Positions 1 to 8,392 of a stretch of 64,000 bases of DNA are shown here, piece by piece; the stretch's first letter is position 1, and each line of letters opens with the position of its first letter. Origin of the DNA: Citrobacter freundii. GTDB taxonomy: Bacteria; Bacteroidota; Bacteroidia; Chitinophagales; Chitinophagaceae. Location: the NCBI GenBank assembly GCA_003243445.1, contig QFQQ01000005.1, forward strand, positions 1 through 64,000, written 5' to 3'. A program made the position numbers and the translations under genes. Under the pieces are notes generated by a model that was not told the DNA's origin, ran no database searches, and saw only the letters and a list, made by a program, of their open reading frames with translations.

Positions 1-105
1 AAAATCTGCGGAATCAGCGGGACGTGTCCGCCGGAGGAGGAACCTTACGCAAGTCCGAAAATTTGGGTAACGATTAGCCCAAAGGGGGAGATTTAGAGTG
101 GGCCC

Positions 106-1797
106 CTACGCTGTTCCTTCCTTTTGTTTTTTTCTTTTACTTAAAAACTCTTCAAATTCTTTCAAACCAAAACTACTCAGGTTCCTCTCCTTCGTCAATC
201 CTCCCTTCTGCGCAGCCAGCACGCCATACTTTATGTCCGCAAAGCCATCCAGGTGGTGTGCATCCGGATCTATGGAAACAAGCGCGCCCTTTTCAATAGC
301 ATAAGGGATCCATTTCCAATCCAGGTCAAGGCGGCGCGGGTGAGCGTTGATCTCTATTACCACATTATGTTCAACGCAGGCATCGATCAGTTTTTTATGA
401 TCCAGCGGATAACCTTTACGGCTAAGCAAAAGACGGCCTGTAGGGTGGCCGAGAATGGTTGTATAGGGGTTGCTGATCGCTTTAAGAATGCGTGCCATGG
501 CTCTTTCTTCTGTCATCTTCAGGTTGCTGTGTACAGATGCGATCACCAGGTCGAATGAAGCAAGTACGTCATCCGTATAATCCATGCTGCCGTCTGTAAG
601 AATATCGCACTCGATACTCTTGAAGATCCTGAAGGGGGCCAGCTTTTTATTCAGCTCATCGATCTGTTTATGCTGTTCTTTGATCCTTTCTTCCGATAAG
701 CCCTTTGCATACGCAGCGGCTTTTGAGTGATCGGACATTACAAGGTATTCAAAACCTTTGCTGATGCATTCCTTCGCCATTTCTTCGATCGTATTGGCAC
801 CATCGCTCCAGTTGCTATGGTTATGGATCACGCCTTTTACATCGCCGGGTTGTATCAATACCGGCAGCTGGTTATTTTTTGCTTTATCGATGATAGCAGC
901 GGATTCCCGGAGACAGGGTAGGATATAGGGTAATCCTGCGCGGGTAAAGATAGCTTCGTCTGTAACAGCGCCCGTGCCTGCATAATTGCGTGCCGGAAAC
1001 TGTTCCTCAAATGCATCGATGAATTCAATGGAACCGGAAGTGAGGAATAATTGCTCCGCAAGATCTGTTCCGCCGGTATACAAACGGAGTTTCAATCCAT
1101 TCTTCAGCTTATATAAAAGGGTGGCTGAAGAATCTTCCAGTAATTCCGGTGGTTGTGCGCTTTGGAACTTCGGCTTTACATTCTCCGCTTCATCCAGCAC
1201 CACATATTCCAGTTCATCGATCGTGAGTTCCTGGCGGCGATAAGCGCCGGTCACGGCTGTTTTATCTGCACCGAATAATTTTTTCAGGTAACCATCCACC
1301 TGCGGAAATATTTCTTCAAGCTGTGCGTAAAGAAAGCTTCCCTGGTTGAGCATATAGAATTCAATCGCTTCCTGTACATTCTGCTGTGTCTTTTCTCCAA
1401 AGCCTTTGAAGAGCGTAAGACGGTTCTCATTACATGCGTACAATAATTCACCAAGCGATTCAATCTCCATCTGTTTCCAGATCGTATGGATCTTCTTTGG
1501 TCCGATACCTTTTATGTTGAGCATTTCCACAACACCTGCGGGAGTGGTCATCATGTATTCATCCAGTACAGAGAGTTTACCTGTTTCGAGCATCTCCACT
1601 ACTTTATTGCCGATGCTTTCACCAATTCCTTTTAACCGGAACAGATCTTCCCTTGGCGTATCCTTTATCTGTACATCCAGGTTTTCTATGTGATACGCTG
1701 CGATGGAGTAGGTCTTTGTTTTAAAGGAATTTTCTCCGTGTATGTCCATTAGCTTGGAGAGAAGGGAAAAGTTGTCTGCAATTGCGGCGTTGTCCAT
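106..1797 (-). CDS. polX: DNA polymerase/3'-5' exonuclease PolX
   Basis: Family X DNA polymerase with a C-terminal PHP domain, used in gap filling during base-excision and other DNA repair in the cytoplasm. The N-terminal part carries helix-hairpin-helix signatures (KGIGESIGNKVVEML, IKGIGPKKIHTIW). The PHP domain begins near residue 320 with HNHSNWSDG and continues with MSDHSKAAAY, metal-ligand motifs of this family. At 563 residues it has the usual PolX length. The frame opens at 1857, but the ATG at 1797 (MDNAAIADNF) matches the normal PolX N-terminus and is preferred. It stands alone on the minus strand. The family assignment is secure; the start is probable. Confidence 0.93.
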   Translation of the reverse strand: MDNAAIADNFSLLSKLMDIHGENSFKTKTYSIAAYHIENLDVQIKDTPREDLFRLKGIGESIGNKVVEMLETGKLSVLDEYMMTTPAGVVEMLNIKGIGPKKIHTIWKQMEIESLGELLYACNENRLTLFKGFGEKTQQNVQEAIEFYMLNQGSFLYAQLEEIFPQVDGYLKKLFGADKTAVTGAYRRQELTIDELEYVVLDEAENVKPKFQSAQPPELLEDSSATLLYKLKNGLKLRLYTGGTDLAEQLFLTSGSIEFIDAFEEQFPARNYAGTGAVTDEAIFTRAGLPYILPCLRESAAIIDKAKNNQLPVLIQPGDVKGVIHNHSNWSDGANTIEEMAKECISKGFEYLVMSDHSKAAAYAKGLSEERIKEQHKQIDELNKKLAPFRIFKSIECDILTDGSMDYTDDVLASFDLVIASVHSNLKMTEERAMARILKAISNPYTTILGHPTGRLLLSRKGYPLDHKKLIDACVEHNVVIEINAHPRRLDLDWKWIPYAIEKGALVSIDPDAHHLDGFADIKYGVLAAQKGGLTKERNLSSFGLKEFEEFLSKRKKQKEGTA

Positions 1798-2048
1798 GCG
1801 GGTTGATTGAAGACTCAAATTTATGAGAAGGGGAGTAGGATCCCGCAGATTTCGCATATTTTATCAGTCTGCCCTTTGTTAGTGATCTTCTCTTTTGAAA
1901 ACGCCGAATGATGATAACGCGGAATACGCAGATCAGTCTCCTACGTATTGAGGTGGGAAAGAATAGCGTAAAGTTATTTCCCTGTCAGCCCGGACCTGGT
2001 TTAATAAGATAGCAACCATAGTTCACTAAGATCCGGGCGGACGGAAAC

Positions 2049-2076
2049 GAAAAAGTCCCGGCTTTCGCCAGGACTT
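2049..2076 (-). terminator. Rho-independent terminator after the histone-like peptide gene
   Basis: Arms aagtcc (2053-2058) and ggactt (2071-2076), with inner ggc/gcc pairs, form a hairpin. On the minus strand it is followed by a run of T. It lies about 25 bases past the stop of the Lys/Ala-rich gene. Confidence 0.7.
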
Positions 2077-2101
2077 GTATAAGTTCGAATAAGTTTTAAA
2101 C

Positions 2102-2209
2102 TTATTTCTTTTTAGCTGCTTTTTTCTTAGCTGCTTTTTTCTTTGGAGCTGCTTTCTTAGCTGCTTTTTTTGGAGCTGCTTTTTTAGCTGCTTTTTTCTT
2201 AGTTGCCAT
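2102..2209 (-). CDS. Histone H1-like Lys/Ala-repeat peptide (35 aa)
   Basis: A 35-codon ORF made almost only of Lys, Ala and Pro. It begins MATKKKAAKKAAPKK, repeats the unit and ends in KKK. Such peptides resemble the C-terminal tail of histone H1 and the Hc1-like proteins of bacteria, and would bind DNA or RNA by charge. Strong use of AAA/AAG and GCA/GCT codons makes the DNA look like a simple repeat, yet the frame is clean from ATG to TAA. It has its own terminator and lies 3' of rpmA. Its function in the nucleoid is inferred from composition only. Confidence 0.7.
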   Translation of the reverse strand: MATKKKAAKKAAPKKAAKKAAPKKKAAKKKAAKKK

Positions 2210-2315
2210 TTTTGTAGAATTTAATGTTTAGTAAAATGGGTTATCAATAGTAAAAATAATAATTATTTTATACTACCCAAATTTTTTTTCCACAAAAAAA
2301 TGGCAATCAACAAAC

Positions 2316-2576
2316 TCAGGCTTCTGCTATGTTTACAGAAACTACTGTTCTGTTGTTTTTTCCTTTACGGAATTCAACGATACCATCGTTCAGTGCGAAC
2401 AGGGTAAAGTCTTTACCAACACCAACATTTTTACCAGGATGATATTCTGTACCACGCTGACGAACGAGGATGTTACCAGATATTGCAGGTTGACCACCAA
2501 AGATCTTAACGCCTAAACGTTTGCTTTGTGAGTCACGGCCGTTCTTTACACTACCTTCACCTTTCTTGTGTGCCAT
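2316..2576 (-). CDS. rpmA: 50S ribosomal protein L27
   Basis: Ribosomal protein L27 (86 aa), located near the peptidyl-transferase centre of the 50S subunit. The sequence begins MAHKKGEGSVKNGRDS and contains KRLGVKIFGGQ and the RQRGTEYHPGKNVG segment typical of the family. There is no N-terminal cleavage extension of the Firmicutes type. It lies 77 bases downstream of rplU on the same strand, the conserved rplU-rpmA order, and is probably cotranscribed from the rplU promoter. Confidence 0.98.
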   Translation of the reverse strand: MAHKKGEGSVKNGRDSQSKRLGVKIFGGQPAISGNILVRQRGTEYHPGKNVGVGKDFTLFALNDGIVEFRKGKNNRTVVSVNIAEA

Positions 2577-2653
2577 AGCTATGATTTTTTAATGCTATTC
2601 CTAATTCCACATAAGTATCAACCGGAATTCGGAATCTCTTATTAGGAAATTAA

Positions 2654-2953
2654 TTAAGCGATGCTTGTTACTTTGATCTTTGTATAAGCAGTACGATGGC
2701 CTTTCTTTTTGTGAAAGCCTTTTCTTCTTTTTTGTTTGTAGGCGATCACTGTCTCACCTTTCACCTGACCAACGATCTCTGCTTCTACTTTCGCACCTAC
2801 AGATGAACCAATAGACAGTTTACCATCGGCATCCACCAACAAAACTTCCAGGTTTAATTTATCCCCGGCATTGCCCTCAACACGAGGAACGAACAAAGTC
2901 TGGTCTTTTTCAACCTTGAATTGCTGGCCGGCTACTTTTACTACTGCTATCAT
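2654..2953 (-). CDS. rplU: 50S ribosomal protein L21
   Basis: Ribosomal protein L21 (99 aa), an rRNA-binding component of the 50S subunit. It begins MIAVVKVAGQQFKVEKDQ and carries the KQKRRKGFHKKKGHRTAYT basic C-terminal region of L21. The frame stays open upstream to 3070, but the extra 39 residues are not L21-like and overlap the promoter, so the ATG at 2953 is taken as the start. It is the first gene of the rplU-rpmA operon. Confidence 0.97.
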   Translation of the reverse strand: MIAVVKVAGQQFKVEKDQTLFVPRVEGNAGDKLNLEVLLVDADGKLSIGSSVGAKVEAEIVGQVKGETVIAYKQKRRKGFHKKKGHRTAYTKIKVTSIA

Positions 2954-2972
2954 AAATCTATAATTAGGGACG

Positions 2973-3004
2973 CAAAGGTAAGGGGAAAGAACGATCTTCC
3001 CAAA
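2973..3004 (-). promoter_or_regulatory. rplU-rpmA promoter, Bacteroidetes sigma-ABfr type
   Basis: On the minus strand a TTTG box (3004-3001) is followed after 20 bases by TACCTTTG (2980-2973). This fits the known Bacteroidetes -33 TTTG / -7 TAnnTTTG consensus. It lies about 20 bases before the rplU ATG. Confidence 0.65.
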
Positions 3005-3019
3005 TAGAAAATTCAAAAA

Positions 3020-3136
3020 TCGATGACCGATGCCCGATGTTCGAGGGTCAATAACGACTTTTGGCTCCAATTCTATAAAGATTCCTGATTCTGAAGGACT
3101 TTAAATCGACCATCGGCCATCGGTCATCGAACATCG
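3020..3136. repeat. Imperfect long inverted repeat (gat-cc microrepeats)
   Basis: The left arm at 3020-3045 (atcgatgaccgatg...) is the near-complement of the right arm at 3104-3136 (...catcggtcatcga). About 60 bases lie between them. Each arm is itself made of short tandem variants of a gaccgatg-like unit. It sits between the divergent rplU and GH3 genes. Confidence 0.6.
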
Positions 3137-3172
3137 CCACTCCGTTATCAAGGTTTTGCATCCTTGAAAGCC

Positions 3173-3180
3173 TATCTTTG
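3173..3180 (+). promoter_or_regulatory. Probable -7 box for the GH3 gene
   Basis: TATCTTTG matches the Bacteroidetes -7 consensus TAnnTTTG. No TTTG box lies at the ideal upstream distance, so only the -7 part is supported. Confidence 0.4.
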
Positions 3181-3245
3181 CCCCTTCAGTAAGGCCGAAT
3201 GCCATTGGAAAAACCGGGCTCTAATGCCCAAAAAATATTAGTGTT

Positions 3246-4742
3246 TTGAAAATCAAGTCATTACTGGCGAAGCCATTCGCTTCATATATATATAGACAAA
3301 TCCAGCGGGGAATGGCAACCGCAGTGCAGGACCAGGAAGCCATCCTGAAAATGCTGATCAAAACAGGCCGGAACACTCAGTTCGGAAAAGACGCAGGCCT
3401 GGATAAAGTCACCACTTACGAAGAATACAAACAGGCTGTACCGATCCGCGACTATGAGCAAATGCGCCCCTATATCGACCAGATAAAAGAAGGCAAACAT
3501 AATGTGCTCTGGAAAGGAAAGCCACTCTATTTCGCCAAAACTTCCGGCACCACCAGCGGAACAAAATATATCCCGATCACCAAGGATTCGGTGGATAATC
3601 ACTTCAGTACCGCCAGAAATGCCGCACTGTGTTATGTGGCTGAAACAGGAAATACCCGTTTTTTCGACGGTAAACTCATCTTTTTATCCGGTTCTCCCGA
3701 GCTGGAAAGGGTTGGTGGCATCCCAACAGGCCGTCTCAGCGGTATTGCCAACCACCAGATTCCTGCCTATCTCCGCTCCAATCAACTGCCTTCTTACGAA
3801 ACGAATTGTATTGAAGACTGGGAAACCAAGCTCAATAAGATCGTGGATGAAACGATCAATAAAGACATGACCCTGATCAGCGGCATCCCACCATGGATCC
3901 AGATGTATTTTGATGAACTGATGCGCCGCAGCGGAAAAAAGATCGGCGATCTGTTCCCTAACTTCAGCGTAATGATGCAGGGCGGGGTGAACTTCGAACC
4001 ATATAAAGCCCGGTTGTTTGAAAGCATCGGCCGCAAGGTTGATTGCGTGGAACTGTATCCTGCGAGCGAAGGATTTTTTGCCTTCCAGGATACAATGAAA
4101 GCAGAAGGGCTTCTGTTAAATACAAACGACGGGATCTTCTTTGAATTTGTGCCGGCTGGTGAGATCTTCAATGAGAATCCGACACGTCTTTCTCTGGCTG
4201 ATGTAAAGGTGGGTGAGAACTATGCACTGATCATCAACAGCAATGCCGGATTATGGGGTTATAATATTGGAGATACCGTACGGTTTGTTTCTACCAATCC
4301 GTACAGACTGGTGGTAACAGGCCGGATCAAACATTTTATTTCCGCGTTTGGTGAACACGTGATAGGAGAGGAAGTGGAATACAGCATGAAGAAAGCTGCG
4401 GAAGAATCGAATGCTCATGTGACCGAGTTCACTGTTGCTCCCTTTGTGAGCAGTGATGCCGGCAAATCATACCACGAATGGTTTATCGAATTCGAACACG
4501 AACCATCCGATATGCAGGCCTTCCTGAAAAAGCTTGACGACAATCTCCGCCAGAAAAATGTCTATTATGATGACCTGATCACCGGCAGCATCCTCGAACC
4601 GCTCAGGATCACCAGGATCCGAAAGAACGGGTTTATCGATTACATGAAATCGATCGGTAAACTGGGTGGACAGAATAAGGTGCCAAGGTTGAGTAACGAC
4701 AGGAAGATTGCGAGCGAACTTGCACCCTGGACGGAAACTTGA
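3246..4742 (+). CDS. GH3 auxin-responsive promoter family protein
   Basis: Member of the GH3 branch of acyl-adenylate-forming enzymes. Plant GH3 enzymes conjugate acids to amino acids; substrates of the bacterial forms are not established. The nucleotide-binding signature YFAKTSGTTSGT lies near residues 98-109. Further matches are the GGVNFEPY and ELYPASEGFFAFQD blocks and the C-terminal NGFIDYMKSIGKLGGQNKVPRL tail-like motif split over the last 50 residues. At 498 aa it is full length. The best start is a TTG at 3246 (MKIKSLLAKPFASYIY); the first in-frame ATG is at 3312 and would remove a family-typical N-terminus. Function is known only at family level. Confidence 0.85.
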   Translation: MKIKSLLAKPFASYIYRQIQRGMATAVQDQEAILKMLIKTGRNTQFGKDAGLDKVTTYEEYKQAVPIRDYEQMRPYIDQIKEGKHNVLWKGKPLYFAKTSGTTSGTKYIPITKDSVDNHFSTARNAALCYVAETGNTRFFDGKLIFLSGSPELERVGGIPTGRLSGIANHQIPAYLRSNQLPSYETNCIEDWETKLNKIVDETINKDMTLISGIPPWIQMYFDELMRRSGKKIGDLFPNFSVMMQGGVNFEPYKARLFESIGRKVDCVELYPASEGFFAFQDTMKAEGLLLNTNDGIFFEFVPAGEIFNENPTRLSLADVKVGENYALIINSNAGLWGYNIGDTVRFVSTNPYRLVVTGRIKHFISAFGEHVIGEEVEYSMKKAAEESNAHVTEFTVAPFVSSDAGKSYHEWFIEFEHEPSDMQAFLKKLDDNLRQKNVYYDDLITGSILEPLRITRIRKNGFIDYMKSIGKLGGQNKVPRLSNDRKIASELAPWTET

Positions 4743-4745
4743 GAG

Positions 4746-4892
4746 AAAGGTTCCAGGGGTTTCATAGGTTTAAAAGGTTTCATAGGTTGACTTCAACGAG
4801 GAAAGCCTATTACATCTCTCAGACAGCCAACCTCTGGGACCTCTGAAACCCATGGAACTTCTGGAACTTTTAAAACCTATTAACCCAACATA
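4746..4892. repeat. Intergenic imperfect inverted repeat
   Basis: Left half-copies of a ttccaggggtttcatagg-like unit (4750-4786) face complementary units such as ctctgaaacccatgg and cttttaaaacctatt (4838-4880). The gap between the GH3 gene and dxr is filled almost entirely by this structure. A role as a terminator is possible, but there is no T tract. Confidence 0.5.
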
Positions 4893-4917
4893 AAATCTTT
4901 TTAAAGTTTGAACTGCT

Positions 4918-6084
4918 ATGTCTGATCAACCCATTCGACGCATTGCCATATTCGGATCAACCGGCTCCGTGGGAACGCAGGCGCTGGAGGTAATAGCCGC
5001 CAACCCTGATAAGTTTTCTGCAGAGGTGTTGACGGCGCATGGCAACGAGGAATTGCTGATCCAGCAATCGCTACGGTTCAATCCAAATATCGTAGTGATC
5101 GGTGATGAAAGAAAATATGCCAAAGTAAAACAGGCGCTTTCCAATACCAATATAAAAGTATTTGCCGGTGAACGTGCGCTGGAAGAAGTAGCGGCAATGG
5201 ATGTATATGACCTGATGCTGGCCGCTATTGTCGGCTATGCCGGATTGAAGCCAACACTCAAAGCCATCGAAAATAATAAGGCGGTTGCGCTGGCCAATAA
5301 GGAAACACTGGTAGTGGCAGGCGATATCGTGATGCGCAAGGCTGTGGAGCATCGTGTACCGGTGATCCCGGTGGATTCAGAGCATTCGGCGATCTTCCAG
5401 TGCCTGGTTGGTGAGTCACGCAATAAGATCGAGAAGATCATTCTTACCGCATCAGGAGGTCCGTTTCTTGGAAAGAAACCTAACTACCTGGTGAATGTAA
5501 AACGCGAACATGCGTTGCAGCATCCTAACTGGAGCATGGGCGCGAAGATCACTGTTGATTCTGCTACGCTGATGAATAAAGGCCTGGAGATGATCGAGGC
5601 GAAATGGTTGTTCAATCTTGAACCTGACCAGATCCAGGTGGTGGTGCATCCGCAAAGCATCATCCACAGCATGGTGCAGTTCGAGGATGGCAGTATCAAA
5701 GCACAGATGGGCCTGCCTGATATGAAACTGCCGATCCAGTATGCGATGGCTTTCCCGCAGCGCATCCCCAACGATTTCCCGCGCCTTGATTTCAGGAAAT
5801 TTGCCACACTGACATTCGAGGAACCCGATCTGCGCACTTTCCGCAATCTTGCGCTTGCCATCGAAGCATTGGGCAAGGGCGGCAACCTGCCTGCGGTAAT
5901 GAATGCGGCCAATGAAGTGGCTGTATACGCTTTTCTCCGCAACCGCGTCAATTTCCTTGACATGACCGACGTTATCGAGAAAGTGATGCAGAAAGTGCCG
6001 TTTGTGGCAAATCCTACACTGGAGGAATATTTTGAGAGTGACGGGGAGGCGAGGACGTATGCGGCGGATATCATTAAATTGTAA
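4918..6084 (+). CDS. dxr: 1-deoxy-D-xylulose 5-phosphate reductoisomerase
   Basis: Catalyses the NADPH-dependent conversion of DXP to 2-C-methyl-D-erythritol 4-phosphate, the committed step of the MEP isoprenoid pathway. The NADPH-binding motif IFGSTGSVGTQALEV is at residues 11-25. The ALANKETLVVAGD block and the metal and substrate residues in VDSEHSAIFQC and KITVDSATLMNKGLEMIEA are intact. The length (388 aa) is normal. It is followed by rseP on the same strand, a common gene neighbourhood for dxr. Confidence 0.98.
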   Translation: MSDQPIRRIAIFGSTGSVGTQALEVIAANPDKFSAEVLTAHGNEELLIQQSLRFNPNIVVIGDERKYAKVKQALSNTNIKVFAGERALEEVAAMDVYDLMLAAIVGYAGLKPTLKAIENNKAVALANKETLVVAGDIVMRKAVEHRVPVIPVDSEHSAIFQCLVGESRNKIEKIILTASGGPFLGKKPNYLVNVKREHALQHPNWSMGAKITVDSATLMNKGLEMIEAKWLFNLEPDQIQVVVHPQSIIHSMVQFEDGSIKAQMGLPDMKLPIQYAMAFPQRIPNDFPRLDFRKFATLTFEEPDLRTFRNLALAIEALGKGGNLPAVMNAANEVAVYAFLRNRVNFLDMTDVIEKVMQKVPFVANPTLEEYFESDGEARTYAADIIKL

Positions 6085-6105
6085 GTTGCCCTTAGGTAGG
6101 TGGTT

Positions 6106-6180
6106 GTCCGTTGTCCGTTGACCGCTGTCGGAATACAAACAGCGATTGTTTCGCCGGACAACGGTCAACGGACAACAGAC
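6106..6180. repeat. Intergenic inverted repeat (gtccgttg units)
   Basis: The left arm at 6106-6131 (gtccgttgtccgttgaccg) is near-complementary to the right arm at 6152-6180 (cggtcaacggacaac). It lies between dxr and rseP. The architecture matches the other two intergenic palindromes, but the sequence differs. Confidence 0.6.
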
Positions 6181-6284
6181 CCCGATCTCTTAAGGAATTC
6201 AAATAATTCACGAGCGGCATCCCGAATCTCCCCGGTTTACCGGATATTTGCGGGCGTTATTCAGCATTCAACGAATTTAGATAT

Positions 6285-7658
6285 ATGATTTTACTGGCAA
6301 TTAATTGGGCAGCAGTCAGTGTGCAGGTGGGACAGTTACTGTTGGCGCTTTCGATCCTGATCGTGCTGCATGAGTTCGGTCACTATATAACGGCCCGCTG
6401 GTTTGGTTGCCGGGTGGAAAAGTTCTTCCTGTTCTTTGATCCGTGGTTTGCACTGGTGAAGAAGAAAGTGGGAGATACAGTGTATGGTATCGGCTGGCTT
6501 CCGCTGGGTGGTTATGTGAAGATCTCCGGTATGATCGACGAGAGCATGGATAAAGAGGCAATGAAGCTGCCGCCGAAGCCTTATGAATTCAGGAGCAAGC
6601 CGGCCTGGCAACGGTTGATCATCATGTTAGGTGGTATCATCATGAACGTGCTGGTGGCATTTGTGGTGTATGCATTTGTGCTGATGATCTGGGGTGAAAA
6701 GAAAACCCCGAACGCAAGTGTAAAGAATGGTATCTGGGTGGTGGATTCGGTGATGCACAAATTTGGCTTTCAGAACGGCGATAAGATCATTGCGGTGAAT
6801 GGTGATACGATCAAGAACTTCGACGAGGTACAAATGAAAGTACTGATCGGTGGAAGGAAAGTATTGCTGGAAAGGAACGGTGAGATGAAAACACTGGATC
6901 TGCCGATCGATCTTGTCGATAAATTCATCACCCGTAAAGATAAAAAACGCATTCTGATCACTGAACGTCTTCCTGCAATCGTTGGTGTCTATGCTGATAA
7001 GGATACTGCCTATGGTAAACAGGCCGGCTTAAAACCATTCGACCAGATCGTATCGGTAAATGGTACACCGGTGCAGTTCATTGATCAGGTGAATGAAGCA
7101 GCAAAGCCATTTGGCAACAAGACGGTGGACATACTCGTAAAACGCAATAACGATACGGTAAAACTGACTTCAAAAGTAAATGCGGACGGAAGGCTGGGCC
7201 TTGCTTTGCTGGATGATATGCAATATGACAGCCTGGGTGTATACAAAGTGATCCATACCAAATATGGTTTCTTCTCTGCGTTTCCTGCAGGTGTATCGAA
7301 AACATTTGAAGCATTGGGTGGTTATATAGACCAGTTCAAACTGATCCTGAACCCGGAGACCGGCGCCTATAAAGGTGTGGGTGGTTTCAAAGCGATAGGT
7401 TCCGTATTCCCGACCTATTGGGATTGGGAAGCGTTCTGGAAGATCACCGCATTCCTTTCCGTGATCCTCGCATTCATGAACCTGCTGCCGATCCCCGCGC
7501 TGGATGGCGGTCACGTGATGTTCACCCTCTACGAAATCGTCAGCGGACGCAAACCCAACGAGAAATTCCTCGAATATGCCCAAATGGTCGGAATGGTATT
7601 GTTGCTTGCTTTGATGTTATATGCCAATGGTAATGATTGGTTTGGCTGGGGGAAATAA
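6285..7658 (+). CDS. rseP: RIP metalloprotease RseP (site-2 protease)
   Basis: Membrane-embedded zinc protease that cleaves transmembrane substrates such as anti-sigma factors. The HEFGH zinc motif lies in the first transmembrane segment near residues 29-33. The second active-site motif is NLLPIPALDGGH near residue 408. Between them lie a second hydrophobic segment (LIIMLGGIIMNVLVAFVVYAFVL region) and PDZ-like sequence around 150-310. At 457 aa it has the normal length. It follows dxr and has its own terminator downstream. Confidence 0.95.
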   Translation: MILLAINWAAVSVQVGQLLLALSILIVLHEFGHYITARWFGCRVEKFFLFFDPWFALVKKKVGDTVYGIGWLPLGGYVKISGMIDESMDKEAMKLPPKPYEFRSKPAWQRLIIMLGGIIMNVLVAFVVYAFVLMIWGEKKTPNASVKNGIWVVDSVMHKFGFQNGDKIIAVNGDTIKNFDEVQMKVLIGGRKVLLERNGEMKTLDLPIDLVDKFITRKDKKRILITERLPAIVGVYADKDTAYGKQAGLKPFDQIVSVNGTPVQFIDQVNEAAKPFGNKTVDILVKRNNDTVKLTSKVNADGRLGLALLDDMQYDSLGVYKVIHTKYGFFSAFPAGVSKTFEALGGYIDQFKLILNPETGAYKGVGGFKAIGSVFPTYWDWEAFWKITAFLSVILAFMNLLPIPALDGGHVMFTLYEIVSGRKPNEKFLEYAQMVGMVLLLALMLYANGNDWFGWGK

Positions 7659-7692
7659 AGTAAGTTCAAAAGTAAAAATATCATACTTGTAA

Positions 7693-7717
7693 AGACCTCC
7701 CGCATTGGGAGGTTTTT
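7693..7717 (+). terminator. Terminator of dxr-rseP
   Basis: Perfect arms acctccc (7695-7701) and gggaggt (7707-7713) are followed directly by a T tract, about 35 bases after the rseP stop. Confidence 0.85.
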
Positions 7718-7720
7718 ACT

Positions 7721-7752
7721 TTTGAATTTTTACTTTTTACTTTTTACTTTTG
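7721..7752 (+). promoter_or_regulatory. ssrA promoter
   Basis: TTTG at 7721-7724 and TACTTTTG at 7745-7752 are separated by 20 bases, matching the Bacteroidetes -33/-7 pair. The mature tmRNA begins about 10 bases after the -7 box. Confidence 0.65.
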
Positions 7753-7762
7753 CATTTGCTCC

Positions 7763-8135
7763 GGGGCTGTACCGGTTTTGACAGCATAGATCTTTGGAAG
7801 TGTAAGCATGTCGTGCGTTGGATAATTAGCACGTAAATCTGAATATTCAAACCATAAATGGCAATACTCAGTATGCCATGGCTGCCTAATCAGTGATTAG
7901 TTAGTCATTAGGGCCGCCGGGCCGGTTGATCTGTTACCACGCCCCGCCGCCGACTTAAAAACAAAACAGGTTGCTGCAATGAAAGGCTGTGCTCATTGCT
8001 TAAGACCATCCAGCTAAGTGTTATGTTGGTTTGTTCATTTCCTGTATAACGCCGACAAACAATAATGAAATAAACATGTAGAAAGCTTTTGGAGAATGTG
8101 TTTGGACAGGGGTTCGAATCCCCTCAGCTCCACCA
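7763..8135 (+). ncRNA. ssrA: tmRNA (one-piece)
   Basis: Transfer-messenger RNA that rescues stalled ribosomes. The 5' end ggggctg (7763-7769) pairs with cagctcc (8125-8131), and ACCA follows to complete the acceptor stem. A T-arm with ggttcgaatccc lies near 8111-8122. The tag reading frame starts with GGC at 7860 and runs to TAA at 7887-7889, encoding GNTQYAMAA, close to other Bacteroidetes tags. Its 3' end serves as the attachment site of the island that follows. Transcription is from the promoter at 7721-7752, and the terminator lies at 8170-8202. Confidence 0.95.
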
Positions 8136-8138
8136 CCT
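8124..8138 (+). repeat. Attachment site repeat, left (att) in the ssrA 3' end
   Basis: The 15-bp sequence tcagctccaccacct recurs exactly at 15078-15092. Here it forms the 3' end of ssrA, so integration regenerates an intact tmRNA. It marks the left end of the first island. Confidence 0.8.
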
Positions 8139-8169
8139 ATTGACAAGTTCAATAACGTATTGACAAGAT

Positions 8170-8202
8170 AACCCGCAGACTCAAAGAGTTGCGGGTTTTT
8201 TG
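8170..8202 (+). terminator. Terminator downstream of ssrA, carried by the island
   Basis: Arms aacccgca (8170-8177) and tgcgggtt (8190-8197), with an inner actc/gagt stem, are followed by T6. The corresponding place in the second att copy (near 15124) has lost part of this stem. Confidence 0.75.
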
Positions 8203-8392
8203 TTGTCAGCTGGTGACACCAATTAACCCTCTTTTACACTCATTTCCTGGTGTGTTCTTCATTGAGTTCACAGTACTTGACAATGACTCAACGAAACTGA
8301 CACAACGGACTATCTCTTAACATTTTACAAGGTTCAAACTATCCGCTGAGGTTGTTCAGCGGGCTAACTTTAACCCGTGTAAATGGAGTAAA

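Noticed and set aside
1..105. Possible 3' end of a gene at the left window edge
   Set aside because: No frame shows a recognisable domain, and the sequence is too short to judge.
5452..6168. Long open frames (238 and 225 codons) on the minus strand opposite dxr
   Set aside because: They lie fully antisense to a conserved dxr gene, have no domain or signal, and arise from its codon bias.
8120..8140. A separate tRNA gene suggested by the ggttcgaatcccc segment
   Set aside because: This is the T-arm and acceptor end of the tmRNA that starts at 7763; there is no anticodon arm next to it.
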